Assembly: GCA_005883575.1 (NCBI GenBank)
Contig: VBFH01000023.1
Location: forward strand, 186,001-250,000
Length of the DNA: 64,000 bases
Origin: Chloroflexota bacterium
GTDB lineage: Bacteria > Chloroflexota > Dormibacteria > Dormibacterales > Dormibacteraceae
Direction of reading: 5' to 3'
The notes under the pieces are model-generated. The model was not told the origin of the DNA. It saw only the letters and a program-made list of their open reading frames with translations, and did not search any database. The position numbers and the translations under genes were made by a program. Below are positions 49,028 through 56,884 of this stretch, piece after piece; within the stretch, counting starts at the first letter, position 1; every line of letters starts with the position of its first letter.

Positions 49028-50177
49028 CTGTCACCTCCAGCTCTCTGGCCGGCCGCGCGGCCATGTATTTGCGCGCCTCGTGGTAAACCTCGAGCACCTC
49101 GGTGGCGACCTTGTCCCACGAGTAGCGACGCGCTTTCTGCAGGGCGTAGTCGGCGAGCCTGCGGCGCAGCTCTTCATCCCGGGCGAGGATGACGAGCGAC
49201 GCTGCGAGCTCGCGCCAGTTTTTGGGTGGCACGGTGATACTGTCGCGTCCAGGTTCGAGAACCGACATGTACCCGGGGACCTCGGTCGCGACGACCGGCA
49301 GCCCAGACGCCAGAGCCTCGAGCAGGACGATGCCGAAGCTCTCCGCACCCGTGGCCGGCGCACAGAAGATGTCGGCGCTGTTGAAGTAACGCGGTTTGAC
49401 GCTGTCGGGCACGTAGCCGGCGACGATCACGTTGGGAAGCCGATGCCTGGCCACATACGACTCGACACGACCGCGCAGCGGTCCGTCCCCAACGATGATC
49501 AGGCGGACGTTCGGCACTCGCGAGTTCATGGCCCGGTAAGCGCGAAGGAGATCGCCCAGACCTTTGCGCTTCTCGAGCCGGCCGACAAAAAGGATGTTGA
49601 GGTTTTCGTCGCGCAGGTGGCGGATCGGCGCAAGCCCCGGCCTGTAGGTGTCGACGTCGATGCCGTTAGGGATCACTCGCATCGGGAACTCGGGGAAATA
49701 GCGAGTGACAAAATCACGCGCCGGCTCGCTGACCGCGATCGCGCGATGCAGGTGCGCCAGGTACGGCTGCAGGAGCGGCCGTCCGTAGTAGTAGCCCACA
49801 TTAGATCGGGCGAAGGCATGGAACGTACCCACGTTGGCGGTCGGCGACATGCGAAGCATCGTCATCGGCAGGGCGGGCATCAGCGGCTCGTGGAAGTGCA
49901 GGACGTCGAAGCGTTCCTCGGCGATGATCGCCGCGACCCGGTTGGCGAGGTGAAAGCTCAGCGTGATACGCGCAACCGAATCGTTGACGGGGATTGCGAT
50001 CGGCGTGCCGATGCGGTAGAACCGCGCGCTGTCGAAGTCAACGTCGGCGCGACTTGACGGCGCGAAGATCCGGCTCTCGTGACCGAGCTTCTGGAGTTGG
50101 ACCGCGAGGTGGCGCACGTGATCGTTGACGCCACCCGCCGTGGCGAAGTCGTAAGGCGAGACCAAACCGACTTTCAT
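49008..50177 (-). CDS. GT4 glycosyltransferase, PimA-like phosphatidylinositol mannosyltransferase
   Basis: A 389-residue GT-B glycosyltransferase. The N-terminal glycine loop (ATAGGVNDHVRHLA, residues 12-25), HFHEP near 95, and GTFHAF near 117 match PimA. The GDP-sugar site E-X7-E is in AESFGIVLLEALASG near 282. PimA adds the first mannose from GDP-mannose to phosphatidylinositol on the inner membrane face. Sequence and neighbours agree, but a related lipid sugar transferase is possible. ATG 50177 is supported by the conserved start MKVGLVSPYDF; upstream sequence is a repeat fragment. Confidence 0.87.
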   Translation of the reverse strand: MKVGLVSPYDFATAGGVNDHVRHLAVQLQKLGHESRIFAPSSRADVDFDSARFYRIGTPIAIPVNDSVARITLSFHLANRVAAIIAEERFDVLHFHEPLMPALPMTMLRMSPTANVGTFHAFARSNVGYYYGRPLLQPYLAHLHRAIAVSEPARDFVTRYFPEFPMRVIPNGIDVDTYRPGLAPIRHLRDENLNILFVGRLEKRKGLGDLLRAYRAMNSRVPNVRLIIVGDGPLRGRVESYVARHRLPNVIVAGYVPDSVKPRYFNSADIFCAPATGAESFGIVLLEALASGLPVVATEVPGYMSVLEPGRDSITVPPKNWRELAASLVILARDEELRRRLADYALQKARRYSWDKVATEVLEVYHEARKYMAARPARELEVTGVHHAV

Positions 50178-50189
50178 CGTGAAACTCCG

Positions 50190-50225
50190 CGTCGAGTGAA
50201 GGCCGGATTCATTCCGGCCGTCACC
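50190..50225 (-). repeat. Fragment of the dispersed hairpin repeat
   Basis: AAGGCCGGA-TTCAT-TCCGGCCGTC is the right-hand hairpin of the 125-bp repeat in reverse orientation. It lies in the 64-nt space between the second acyltransferase and the PimA-like gene, the only sizeable gap inside the operon. Confidence 0.65.
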
Positions 50226-50241
50226 CAGACGTCGCCGTTCC

Positions 50242-51120
50242 TCACGGCGAGCCGGCCCAGATCCGGTGCGGCACATGCCACTGCTCGGGGTGGCGCTGGA
50301 TGAACTGCTCGATACGACGGAGAAGCTGCTCGGTCGCGCGCACCTGGTCGGCACGCGCGTTCCCTGTCGGCCGCGCGTACACCAGGGGCGCGCCTTCGGC
50401 CATGTAGGTGTCGTCCGGCAGGCGGTAGCAGCAAACCGGAAAAAGCGGCGTTCCGAGACGTAGGGCGATGGCTGCCGGGCCAAGCGGGATCGGCGCCAGC
50501 TTGCCGAAGAAAGGCATGAGGTATCCGGTACCGGCGATGTCGCGATCGATCGCGGTGATCACCATCTCCTGCTCGCGCAACGCCTGGAGGACCTTGCGGA
50601 TCCCTCCGTGGTCGAGAGTCAGGACGCTGATCCCAAGCCGCGCCCTCGTGTCTCGATACCACTCGAAGAGAGTCCGTGGCTCCAGCTCCTCGGCGAAGAA
50701 GCTGACTGGCGCAAGGTTCGCCGACCAGATCGCCGCCACCTCTTCGTACGACCCCATGTGGCAGGACACGAGGAGGATCCCCTTGCCCAGAGCGCGCGCT
50801 TCTTCGAGGTATTCCCAACCCTGCACCTTGAGCCGAGGCCGCATCGCCTCGACCCGAGCCATCGGAAGCTGCATCAGGTCGGCGTAGGCCTTGGCGTGAT
50901 TTCGAAAGTTCAACCACGAGATCCGGCGCAGAGCAATTCGATCGTGCTCCAGCTCCGGACATGCGACCTTCAGGTTGTACTCGAGACGCGGCCTCGCCAG
51001 GGGCGAAAACCACCAGGCGAAGCGCGCAGCCATGACCGCCAGCGCGTAAGCCCACGGACGCGGCATACGCTCCACCAGCGACTGGACCACCTTGAATGCT
51101 CGCCAGGTCCACTCGCCCAT
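50242..51120 (-). CDS. HtrB/PatA-like lipid acyltransferase (second of two)
   Basis: A 292-residue acyltransferase of the LpxL/HtrB family. The catalytic motif HX4E is HMGSYE near residue 121, with DRDIAG near 194 and PLFPVCCYR near 227. In actinobacteria, the family member PatA acylates the mannose of PIM1. The position between inositol synthase and the PimA-like gene suggests this role. Of the two copies this one has E in the motif, the other D. It starts at ATG 51120, 3 nt after the other acyltransferase stop. Confidence 0.85.
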   Translation of the reverse strand: MGEWTWRAFKVVQSLVERMPRPWAYALAVMAARFAWWFSPLARPRLEYNLKVACPELEHDRIALRRISWLNFRNHAKAYADLMQLPMARVEAMRPRLKVQGWEYLEEARALGKGILLVSCHMGSYEEVAAIWSANLAPVSFFAEELEPRTLFEWYRDTRARLGISVLTLDHGGIRKVLQALREQEMVITAIDRDIAGTGYLMPFFGKLAPIPLGPAAIALRLGTPLFPVCCYRLPDDTYMAEGAPLVYARPTGNARADQVRATEQLLRRIEQFIQRHPEQWHVPHRIWAGSP

Positions 51121-51123
51121 CCC

Positions 51124-52017
51124 TCAGCGGCTGAACATGGGACGGAATGCGTACCACTGATCAGGCCGCTCCTTGATGAAATCCTCGAACCGTTCGATCA
51201 CGCGCTGCATCACGGCTTCCTTCGTTTCCCCATCGTTGACGGTGAGCGCGGGGTCGAGATGGATGTGATAACGGCCGGGCGCGGTGGCGAACTGACAGGC
51301 AGGCATCAGAGCGGCGCCCGTCTTGATCGCAAAGGCGGCCGGCCCGCCGGGCACGATTGCACGCCGGCCGAAGAAGCGAACGCTCACGCCGGGACCTTGC
51401 TCGAGGTCGCAGAGCAGGGCAACGATCCGATTCGCGTGCAGCGCATTGGTGATCGCGCGGACCGCTGACCGGCCCAGCGTGATGACGTCGAGCCCGAATC
51501 GCTGGCGCGTTCCGACGACCGCATCGTTCAAGCTGCCGGGAAAACGGTCGGCGACAGCAGAGATGCGGTACCCGAGCGCGCCGGCATACGAGCCCGCCAT
51601 GTCCCATGAGCCCATGTGCGGCACGGCCATGATCACGCCGCGGCCGCGTGAGATCGCGGCATCGAGCTGGTCGCGGCTGTCCACCGAAACGCGTGCCATC
51701 AGCTCGGCCGGCGAGAGGCTGCCGAGGAGGAGGAAGTCCATCAGCATGCGCCCATAATTCTGAAAGGCGTGCCGGGCGACGCGGGCCACCTCGGGGTCGT
51801 CGCGCTGCCGGCCCAGCGCCGCGCCGTAGTTGTCCAGCGCCGCTCTGCGCTGCGCCGCGCTCAGCCAGAACCAGGCCGTGCCGCCCGGCGCGGCGGCAGC
51901 ATGGCGCAGCCAGAGTGGCATCGCGCGCAGCGCGCGCGCACCGATCTCGTAACTAGCGCCGAGCAGCTGCCGCGGTTTTCGTCCGGGCGACGCGGCGGTC
52001 GCGCCCGTCGCGCCCAT
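51124..52017 (-). CDS. HtrB/PatA-like lipid acyltransferase (first of two)
   Basis: About 297 residues of the same LpxL/HtrB family. The HX4D motif is HMGSWD near residue 137, with CDLEQGPG near 205 and ALMPACQFA near 240. Having two diverged acyltransferases in tandem suggests two acylation sites on the lipid. The start is uncertain: ATG 52017 overlaps the inositol synthase gene by 65 nt; a shorter start would begin closer to the first amphipathic helix (MPLWLRHAA). An AAGGCGGG sequence precedes ATG 52017. Confidence 0.84.
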   Translation of the reverse strand: MGATGATAASPGRKPRQLLGASYEIGARALRAMPLWLRHAAAAPGGTAWFWLSAAQRRAALDNYGAALGRQRDDPEVARVARHAFQNYGRMLMDFLLLGSLSPAELMARVSVDSRDQLDAAISRGRGVIMAVPHMGSWDMAGSYAGALGYRISAVADRFPGSLNDAVVGTRQRFGLDVITLGRSAVRAITNALHANRIVALLCDLEQGPGVSVRFFGRRAIVPGGPAAFAIKTGAALMPACQFATAPGRYHIHLDPALTVNDGETKEAVMQRVIERFEDFIKERPDQWYAFRPMFSR

Positions 52018-53137
52018 TGACGCCCGCCTTATCACCCTCGATGAATTCCTCCACCAAACGCCTGGCGTCGTTGTCGCTGTACTGCACCGGCGGTGATTTC
52101 ATGAAGTAAGAGCTGGGCCCCTCGAGCGCGCCCCCGATGCCGCGGTCCAGCGCCAGCTTGGCGCAGCGCACGGCGTCGATGACGATGCCCGCCGAGTTGG
52201 GCGAGTCGACGACCTCGAGCTTGAGCTCGAGGTTCAGAGGCACGTCGCCAAACGAGCGTCCCTCGAGCCGGATGTACGCCCACTTGCGGTCGTTCAGCCA
52301 TGGCACGTAGTCGGAAGGTCCGATGTGGACGTTGTCCTTGCCGATGTCGTAGTCGAGCTGCGAGGTGACGGATCGGGTCTTCGAGATCTTCTTCGACATG
52401 AGACGCTCGCGCTCGAGCATGTTCAGAAAGTCGGTGTTGCCTCCGAAGTTCAGCTGATACGTGCGTTCGAGCCTGACGCCTCGATCTCGCATCAGGCGTG
52501 TGAGCACGCGGTGCACGATGGTCGCGCCGACCTGCGACTTGATGTCGTCGCCGATGATGGGCAGACCCTTGTCGAGGAAGCGCTTCTGCCAGTAAGGCTC
52601 GCGCGCAATGAAGACGGGGATGCAGTTGACGAAACCCACGCCGGCGGTCAGCGCCTGCTCGACATACCACTTGGTCGCCTCTTCGGAGCCGACCGGGAGA
52701 TAGCTCACGACGACGTGCGCCTTGGTCTTCTTCAAGATGCCGACCACGTCGGAGGTCTCTCCGGGGGCTTTCTGCACGATGTCGGAGAGGTACTTGCCGA
52801 TACCGTCGTGGGTCATTCCGCGCTGGACCTTGACGCCGGTCCTGGGCACTCCGGCGAACTTCACGGTGTTGTTGGGTTTTGCGAAGATCGCCTCCGACAG
52901 GTCGAGGCCGACCTTGTTCTTGTCGATGTCAAAGGCCGCGACGAACTCGATGTCACGTATGTGGTAGCCGCCGAGGTTGACATGCATCAAACCCGGCACC
53001 GAGTCTTTCGGCGAGGCGTTGCGGTAGTAGTGCACGCCCTGGACAAGCGAAGAGGCGCAGTTGCCCACACCGACGATGGCAACGCGAACCTTCTTGTCAT
53101 TGCCCTGGCGATTACCGTTCCGGTGATTGGGGCTCAT
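51953..53137 (-). CDS. ino1: Inositol-3-phosphate synthase
   Basis: A 394-residue enzyme that isomerises glucose-6-phosphate to 1L-myo-inositol-3-phosphate with NAD. The NAD loop is [15 protein letters not shown] near residues 20-34. Active-site segments are [13 protein letters not shown] near 147, [12 protein letters not shown] near 196, and [12 protein letters not shown] near 230. It belongs to the short actinobacterial/archaeal class. The C-terminus has a basic tail (about residues 375-394) that overlaps the acyltransferase gene. ATG 53137 overlaps the ArsR stop (ATGA), so regulator and enzyme are co-translated. Confidence 0.95.
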   Translation of the reverse strand: MSPNHRNGNRQGNDKKVRVAIVGVGNCASSLVQGVHYYRNASPKDSVPGLMHVNLGGYHIRDIEFVAAFDIDKNKVGLDLSEAIFAKPNNTVKFAGVPRTGVKVQRGMTHDGIGKYLSDIVQKAPGETSDVVGILKKTKAHVVVSYLPVGSEEATKWYVEQALTAGVGFVNCIPVFIAREPYWQKRFLDKGLPIIGDDIKSQVGATIVHRVLTRLMRDRGVRLERTYQLNFGGNTDFLNMLERERLMSKKISKTRSVTSQLDYDIGKDNVHIGPSDYVPWLNDRKWAYIRLEGRSFGDVPLNLELKLEVVDSPNSAGIVIDAVRCAKLALDRGIGGALEGPSSYFMKSPPVQYSDNDARRLVEEFIEGDKAGVNGRDGRDRRVARTKTAAAARR

Positions 53138-53469
53138 GCGCCCACCTCCTGACGTACTTTGGGTTTCCCGATCTGAGCCGGGGTGATGCCCAGCATCTCG
53201 TCCAGACGCTCGCGGTAGCGCCGGATGTTGTCCAGGTCCAGCGAGCAGTAGACCTGCCGGCCTTCGCGCCGCGTCCTGATCACCCCGCCCAGACGCAGCA
53301 TCCGCAGGTGCCAGGAGATGCGCGGCTGGCTCATGTGGAGATACTCGGCAAGGTCGTTGACGTTCACCTCGCCGGCCTGCGCCAGGCGCTCGAGGATGCG
53401 CAGGCGAGTGGGGTTGGCGAAGGCCAGGAAGTGGTCTGGCAGCTCTTTTCCGGGTTTCGGGAGAAACAT
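53134..53469 (-). CDS. ArsR-family repressor leading the inositol-lipid operon
   Basis: A 111-residue winged-helix protein: [14 protein letters not shown] near residue 18, the recognition helix [19 protein letters not shown] near 46, and a wing with RREGRQVYC near 67. The metal-binding cysteine box (CVC) of classical ArsR is absent; a single Cys is in the wing, so the signal may be a metabolite or redox rather than arsenic. The ATG lies inside a perfect palindrome, and a second copy lies 30 bp upstream, indicating autoregulation of the whole operon. A TAGACT box (53488-53493) lies between them. Confidence 0.92.
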   Translation of the reverse strand: MFLPKPGKELPDHFLAFANPTRLRILERLAQAGEVNVNDLAEYLHMSQPRISWHLRMLRLGGVIRTRREGRQVYCSLDLDNIRRYRERLDEMLGITPAQIGKPKVRQEVGA

Positions 53470-53515
53470 AAAGGTTGCTTTATGTTCAGTCTAAAGCATA
53501 AAGGCTGCGTTATGT
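53466..53515. promoter_or_regulatory. Two operator-like palindromes, 30 bp apart, at the ArsR promoter
   Basis: Copy 1 (53466-53485): ACATAAA-GGTTGC-TTTATGT, a perfect 7-bp inverted repeat that includes the ArsR start codon. Copy 2 (53496-53515): GCATAAA-GGCTGC-GTTATGT, with five perfect inner arm bases. The centre-to-centre distance is exactly 30 bp, close to three helical turns. The likely -10 box (TAGACT, minus strand) lies between the copies. Confidence 0.75.
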
Positions 53516-53627
53516 GTCGAGGTCTCGGACCCGGACGGTGAGGGTTGCCAGAGCGACCATCAACCATCGCTGCGTCTGAACAGGCGTTTTTGCACGGCGG
53601 AGTGTAGTGGGGCCGCCGCGGACCGGT

Positions 53628-54209
53628 TTAGCTGGAGCGGCGGACCAGTTCCAGGAACTCGGCGCGGGTGCGTGGGTCTCGGCGGAACGTGCCGAGCATG
53701 CAGGAGGTCATCATGCGACCGCCCGGCGTCTCGACGCCCCTCATCTCCATGCACAGGTGCCTCGCCTCCACCACCACGCCCACGCCCCTGGGCGCAAGAC
53801 CGGCGTTGAGCGCCTCGGCGACCTCTCGGGTCAGCTGCTCCTGGATCTGCAGCCGGTGCGAGAAAACTTCCACCAGACGTGGGATCTTGCTCAGCCCGAC
53901 GACCTTGCCTTTGGGGAGATACCCGACGTGCACCTCCCCGAAGAACGGCAGCATATGGTGCTCGCAGAGGCTGTAGAACGGAATGTCCTTGACCACGACC
54001 ATCTCGTCGTAGTCCTGGTCGAAGACGGCGTCGGCGATGACGTCTTCGGGCTTGACCCCATAGCCGTCGGTCAGCTCCCGCAGGGCACGTGACACGCGGT
54101 CCGGCGTCGCCTTGAGGCCCTGCCGCGCCGGATCCTCACCCAGCTCGAGAAGCAAAGACTCGACGAGCTCGGCGATTGGATCACCCGGCTTGGGTTTAGG
54201 CGTGGCCAC
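53628..54209 (-). CDS. folE: GTP cyclohydrolase I
   Basis: A 193-residue homodecameric enzyme that converts GTP to dihydroneopterin triphosphate, the first step of folate synthesis. Zinc ligands Cys82 and His85 (LCEHHMLPF) and Cys153 (ARHLCMEMRG) are present, as are SKIPRLVEVFSHRLQIQE and the C-terminal MMTSCMLG. The GTG start at 54209 follows a TAAATT box by 12 nt. It is divergent from the PHP gene and separated by 158 nt from the ArsR promoter; that space holds the operators and no other feature I can name. Confidence 0.97.
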   Translation of the reverse strand: MATPKPKPGDPIAELVESLLLELGEDPARQGLKATPDRVSRALRELTDGYGVKPEDVIADAVFDQDYDEMVVVKDIPFYSLCEHHMLPFFGEVHVGYLPKGKVVGLSKIPRLVEVFSHRLQIQEQLTREVAEALNAGLAPRGVGVVVEARHLCMEMRGVETPGGRMMTSCMLGTFRRDPRTRAEFLELVRRSS

Positions 54210-54228
54210 GGTTGCTCACACAATTTAC

Positions 54229-55221
54229 GTGGTGGATGCCATCGCTGCCGCGCAGGCGCTCTCCGAGATCGGATATCTCCTCCGTCAGCAGGAAAAGGAG
54301 AGATTTCGCGCCAAGGCGTTCTCCATGGCGTCGTGGTCGATCGCCCTGCAGCGTCCGGACCTCGCGGCGCTACAGCGGTCGGAGGCCCTGACCTCGATCG
54401 AGGGCGTGGGCGAGGGCATCGCCAGAGTGCTCTCGGACCTGATCAAGAACGGCGAGAGCCGCTACCTGAACCGGCTGCGCGAGCAGATGGAGCAGCCGGC
54501 CCGCAACGACGAGTCGGACCTCGACTTCGCCGAGTACCGGGGCGACATTCACTCGCATACGGATTGGAGCGACGGCCGGGCGACCATGCTCGAGATGGCG
54601 GAAGGGGCGCGGGCGATGGGCTACACCTACGTGGGGATCACCGACCACTCGCCACGCATCACGGTAGTGCACGGTCTCAACGCCGAGCGCCTGGTCGCGC
54701 AGTCGCAGCAGATGGCGGAAGTGCAGAGGCAGGTCGATGGGCTGACGCTGCTGCAGGGCATCGAGGTCGACATCCTCGAGGATGGCGCGCTCGATCTTCC
54801 TGACGCCGTGCTCGAGATCCTCGACGTCGTCATCGCTTCACCGCACGTCAAATTGCGCCAGGAGCCGGCCGCGATGACCGAGCGCATGATGCGCGCGGTC
54901 GCGAATCGCCACGTCGATGTGATCGGCCATCCCACCGGCCGGCGCCCCGGCTCCCGCGAAGGCGCGACCTACGACTTCGAGACCGTCTTCAAGGAAGCCG
55001 CCAAGCAAGGTGTTGCCCTCGAGATCGACTGCGACCCGGCGCGGATGGACCTGTCGCCCGAGATGGCCCGACTCGCTTGCGAGCTCGGCTGTGACTTCGT
55101 GGTCGACGCCGACGCCCACGCACCCACGGAGTTCGCTTACGTGCCGATGGCGCTCTGGATGGCGCGGAGGGCGGGGATTCCGAAGGAGCGAATCCGGAAC
55201 TTTTGGCCGGAATGGAATTGA
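54229..55221 (+). CDS. PHP-domain phosphoesterase with N-terminal helix-hairpin-helix
   Basis: A 330-residue protein. Residues 1-90 form a helix-hairpin-helix module like the 8-kDa domain of PolX (ALTSIEGVGEGIARVLSDLI). Residues 105-325 are a PHP phosphoesterase with HSHTDWSDG, GITDHSPR, EVDIL, HVKLR, GHPTGR and DADAH metal motifs. It looks like PolX without the polymerase palm: a nuclease or phosphatase acting perhaps in DNA repair. GTG 54229 or 54232 is the start; earlier codons lie in folE. The gene is divergent from folE by 19 nt. Confidence 0.88.
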   Translation: MVDAIAAAQALSEIGYLLRQQEKERFRAKAFSMASWSIALQRPDLAALQRSEALTSIEGVGEGIARVLSDLIKNGESRYLNRLREQMEQPARNDESDLDFAEYRGDIHSHTDWSDGRATMLEMAEGARAMGYTYVGITDHSPRITVVHGLNAERLVAQSQQMAEVQRQVDGLTLLQGIEVDILEDGALDLPDAVLEILDVVIASPHVKLRQEPAAMTERMMRAVANRHVDVIGHPTGRRPGSREGATYDFETVFKEAAKQGVALEIDCDPARMDLSPEMARLACELGCDFVVDADAHAPTEFAYVPMALWMARRAGIPKERIRNFWPEWN

Positions 55222-55247
55222 CGGCCAACGCAAAATGATGTCAAATT
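55218..55247 (+). promoter_or_regulatory. Promoter candidate TTGACG-18-CAAATT, leaderless
   Basis: The -35 TTGACG (55218-55223) overlaps the PHP stop codon. The -10 CAAATT (55242-55247) ends 6 nt before GTG 55254. Confidence 0.5.
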
Positions 55248-55253
55248 GCATTC

Positions 55254-55946
55254 GTGGCCCGAGCGACGACCATCCGCCTGACCGACGAGGTTTTCGCCAG
55301 GCTCGACCAGGCGTCGGCGCGTACCGGGATGCCGGTCAACTCGATCGTGATCGCCGCATGCCTCGAGTGGATGCAGAGACACGCCTCGGAGCCGTTCAGC
55401 CCCCAGGATGTTTTCAGCCCACCGGTGGCCGGCCCCCCTCGCTGGGCGACCATCCGCCGAGCGGTCGTCGAGACGGTCGCCGGCCGCGCCCGCGGCCCGA
55501 TGTATCCGTTCGAGCGTTTCACCGCCACCGCCCAGGGAATGCTGACTGCGGCGCAGAACGAAGCCCTGAAGAGCGGCTTTACCTACATCGGCACAGAGCA
55601 CCTGTTGCTGGCGGCCTTCGCGGACGCGACATCGCACTCCGCGATGATGCTTGCCACGCTAGGCGTGCATGAGCAGACCGTCCGCTCGCTGCTGGAAAAG
55701 GCGCTGCGCGGCAAAAAGCCGCCCGGCAACCCGAGGATCGTTCCGACCTCGCGCGTGAAAAGAGTGATCGAGCTGGCGTTCAAGCTCTGCAGCGCAGCGG
55801 GGGATCCACTCGTCAGCACCGGCCACATCCTGCTGGCGCTCGCCTCAGAGGGCCAGGGGATCGCCGCCCACGTGCTGACAGACGCGGGCGTGCCCGCCGA
55901 CCGCGTCGCTGCAGCGATGGAGGAGTTCAGCGGGCCCGAAACCTGA
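55254..55946 (+). CDS. Ribbon-helix-helix / Clp N-domain fusion protein
   Basis: A 230-residue protein. Residues 1-45 are a ribbon-helix-helix DNA-binding domain (TTIRLTDEVFARLDQASARTG, then a second helix). After a linker, residues 85-228 contain the two-repeat Clp N-domain (FTATAQGMLTAAQNEAL, YIGTEHLLLAAF; then VIELAFKLC, STGHILLALA). No AAA ATPase follows. The N-domain normally presents substrates or adaptors to ClpC/ClpB. The fusion suggests a DNA-binding factor controlled by, or delivered to, Clp. GTG 55254 is 6 nt after the -10 box. Confidence 0.88.
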   Translation: MARATTIRLTDEVFARLDQASARTGMPVNSIVIAACLEWMQRHASEPFSPQDVFSPPVAGPPRWATIRRAVVETVAGRARGPMYPFERFTATAQGMLTAAQNEALKSGFTYIGTEHLLLAAFADATSHSAMMLATLGVHEQTVRSLLEKALRGKKPPGNPRIVPTSRVKRVIELAFKLCSAAGDPLVSTGHILLALASEGQGIAAHVLTDAGVPADRVAAAMEEFSGPET

Positions 55947-55952
55947 GACGGC

Positions 55953-55958
55953 TACGAT
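55953..55958 (+). promoter_or_regulatory. Candidate -10 box TACGAT for the LLM oxidoreductase
   Basis: TACGAT ends 8 nt before ATG 55967, and no ribosome-binding site is seen. This fits a leaderless start. Confidence 0.4.
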
Positions 55959-55966
55959 CTCGATCG

Positions 55967-56875
55967 ATGGCTGAGCTCGGGATCATGATCGAGGGCCAGG
56001 AAGGCCTCAACTGGGAGCGCTGGCGCCGCATCTGCGCCGACACCGAGCGCCTTGGCTTCGTGTCCCTGCGCCGGAGCGATCACATGATCTCGCTAATGGG
56101 CGACGCCGACCGGGACTGCATCGAGTGCTGGGAGTCTCTCGCCCTCACCGCGGAATGGACGAAGAAGATCGAGTTCGGTCCCATGGTCACCCCGATGACA
56201 TTCCGGCTCGCGGCGGTCCTGGCGAAGATTGCCGCCTCGGTCGACGCCCTTTCCGGTGGCCGCCTCCTGCTCGGCGTCGGCGCGGGCTGGAACGAAAACG
56301 AGCACTCGGTCTTCGGCATCCCGTTCTTCAGCGAGAAGGAGCGCTTCGAGAAGCTGGAGCGCGGGATCGAGACGATGCGCGACATCTGGAAGAAGACGAG
56401 CCCGAAGCCGGCGCGGAATCCGATTCCACTGTTGATCGGCGGCAAGGGGTCGAAACGGACGCTGCCTCTCGTCGCCCGTGAGGCGGCGGAGTGGAACTTC
56501 TCCCGGCTCGACCCCGAGATGTTTCGCGATCGGCGCGAGGCGCTGGATCATTGCTGCCGTGAGGTCGGTCGCGACCCGGCCACGATTCGCCGCTCGATGA
56601 TGTGCAGCTACCTGATCGGCCGGGACCGCTCGGACCTGCTCGAACGTGCTTCGCAGATGCGCGAGGTCATCCCGTCGATGAAACCGATGAGCCCCGAAGA
56701 GGTGCTCGACAACATGAAGGGCAGGTGGCTGGCGGGCACGCCAGAGGAGATCGCCGAGCGGATCCGGGAGCTGAGCCGGCTTGGCATCGATCTGTTCATG
56801 CTCCAGCATTTCCTGCTCGACGATTCCGACGGTCTCGAGCTTTTGGCCAAGGAAGTCCTGCCCGCCGTCGCCTAA
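55967..56875 (+). CDS. LLM-family F420-dependent oxidoreductase
   Basis: A 302-residue luciferase-like TIM-barrel protein: MAELGIMIEGQEGLNW at the start, LRRSDHMIS near 35, MVTPMTFRLAAVLAKIAAS near 75-92, and SGGRLLLGVGAGWNENEH near 95-112. These are typical of F420-dependent oxidoreductases, though FMN-dependent relatives share the fold. Substrate is unknown. The F420 operon elsewhere in the window makes F420 use plausible. It is followed at 10-nt spacing by an acyl-CoA dehydrogenase, so a role in lipid or acyl-CoA oxidation is possible. Confidence 0.87.
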   Translation: MAELGIMIEGQEGLNWERWRRICADTERLGFVSLRRSDHMISLMGDADRDCIECWESLALTAEWTKKIEFGPMVTPMTFRLAAVLAKIAASVDALSGGRLLLGVGAGWNENEHSVFGIPFFSEKERFEKLERGIETMRDIWKKTSPKPARNPIPLLIGGKGSKRTLPLVAREAAEWNFSRLDPEMFRDRREALDHCCREVGRDPATIRRSMMCSYLIGRDRSDLLERASQMREVIPSMKPMSPEEVLDNMKGRWLAGTPEEIAERIRELSRLGIDLFMLQHFLLDDSDGLELLAKEVLPAVA

Positions 56876-56878
56876 GCT
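56873..56878 (+). promoter_or_regulatory. Candidate -10 box TAAGCT for the first acyl-CoA dehydrogenase
   Basis: TAAGCT begins with the TAA stop of the LLM gene and ends 6 nt before GTG 56885. Confidence 0.4.
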
Positions 56879-56884
56879 GCTCCC

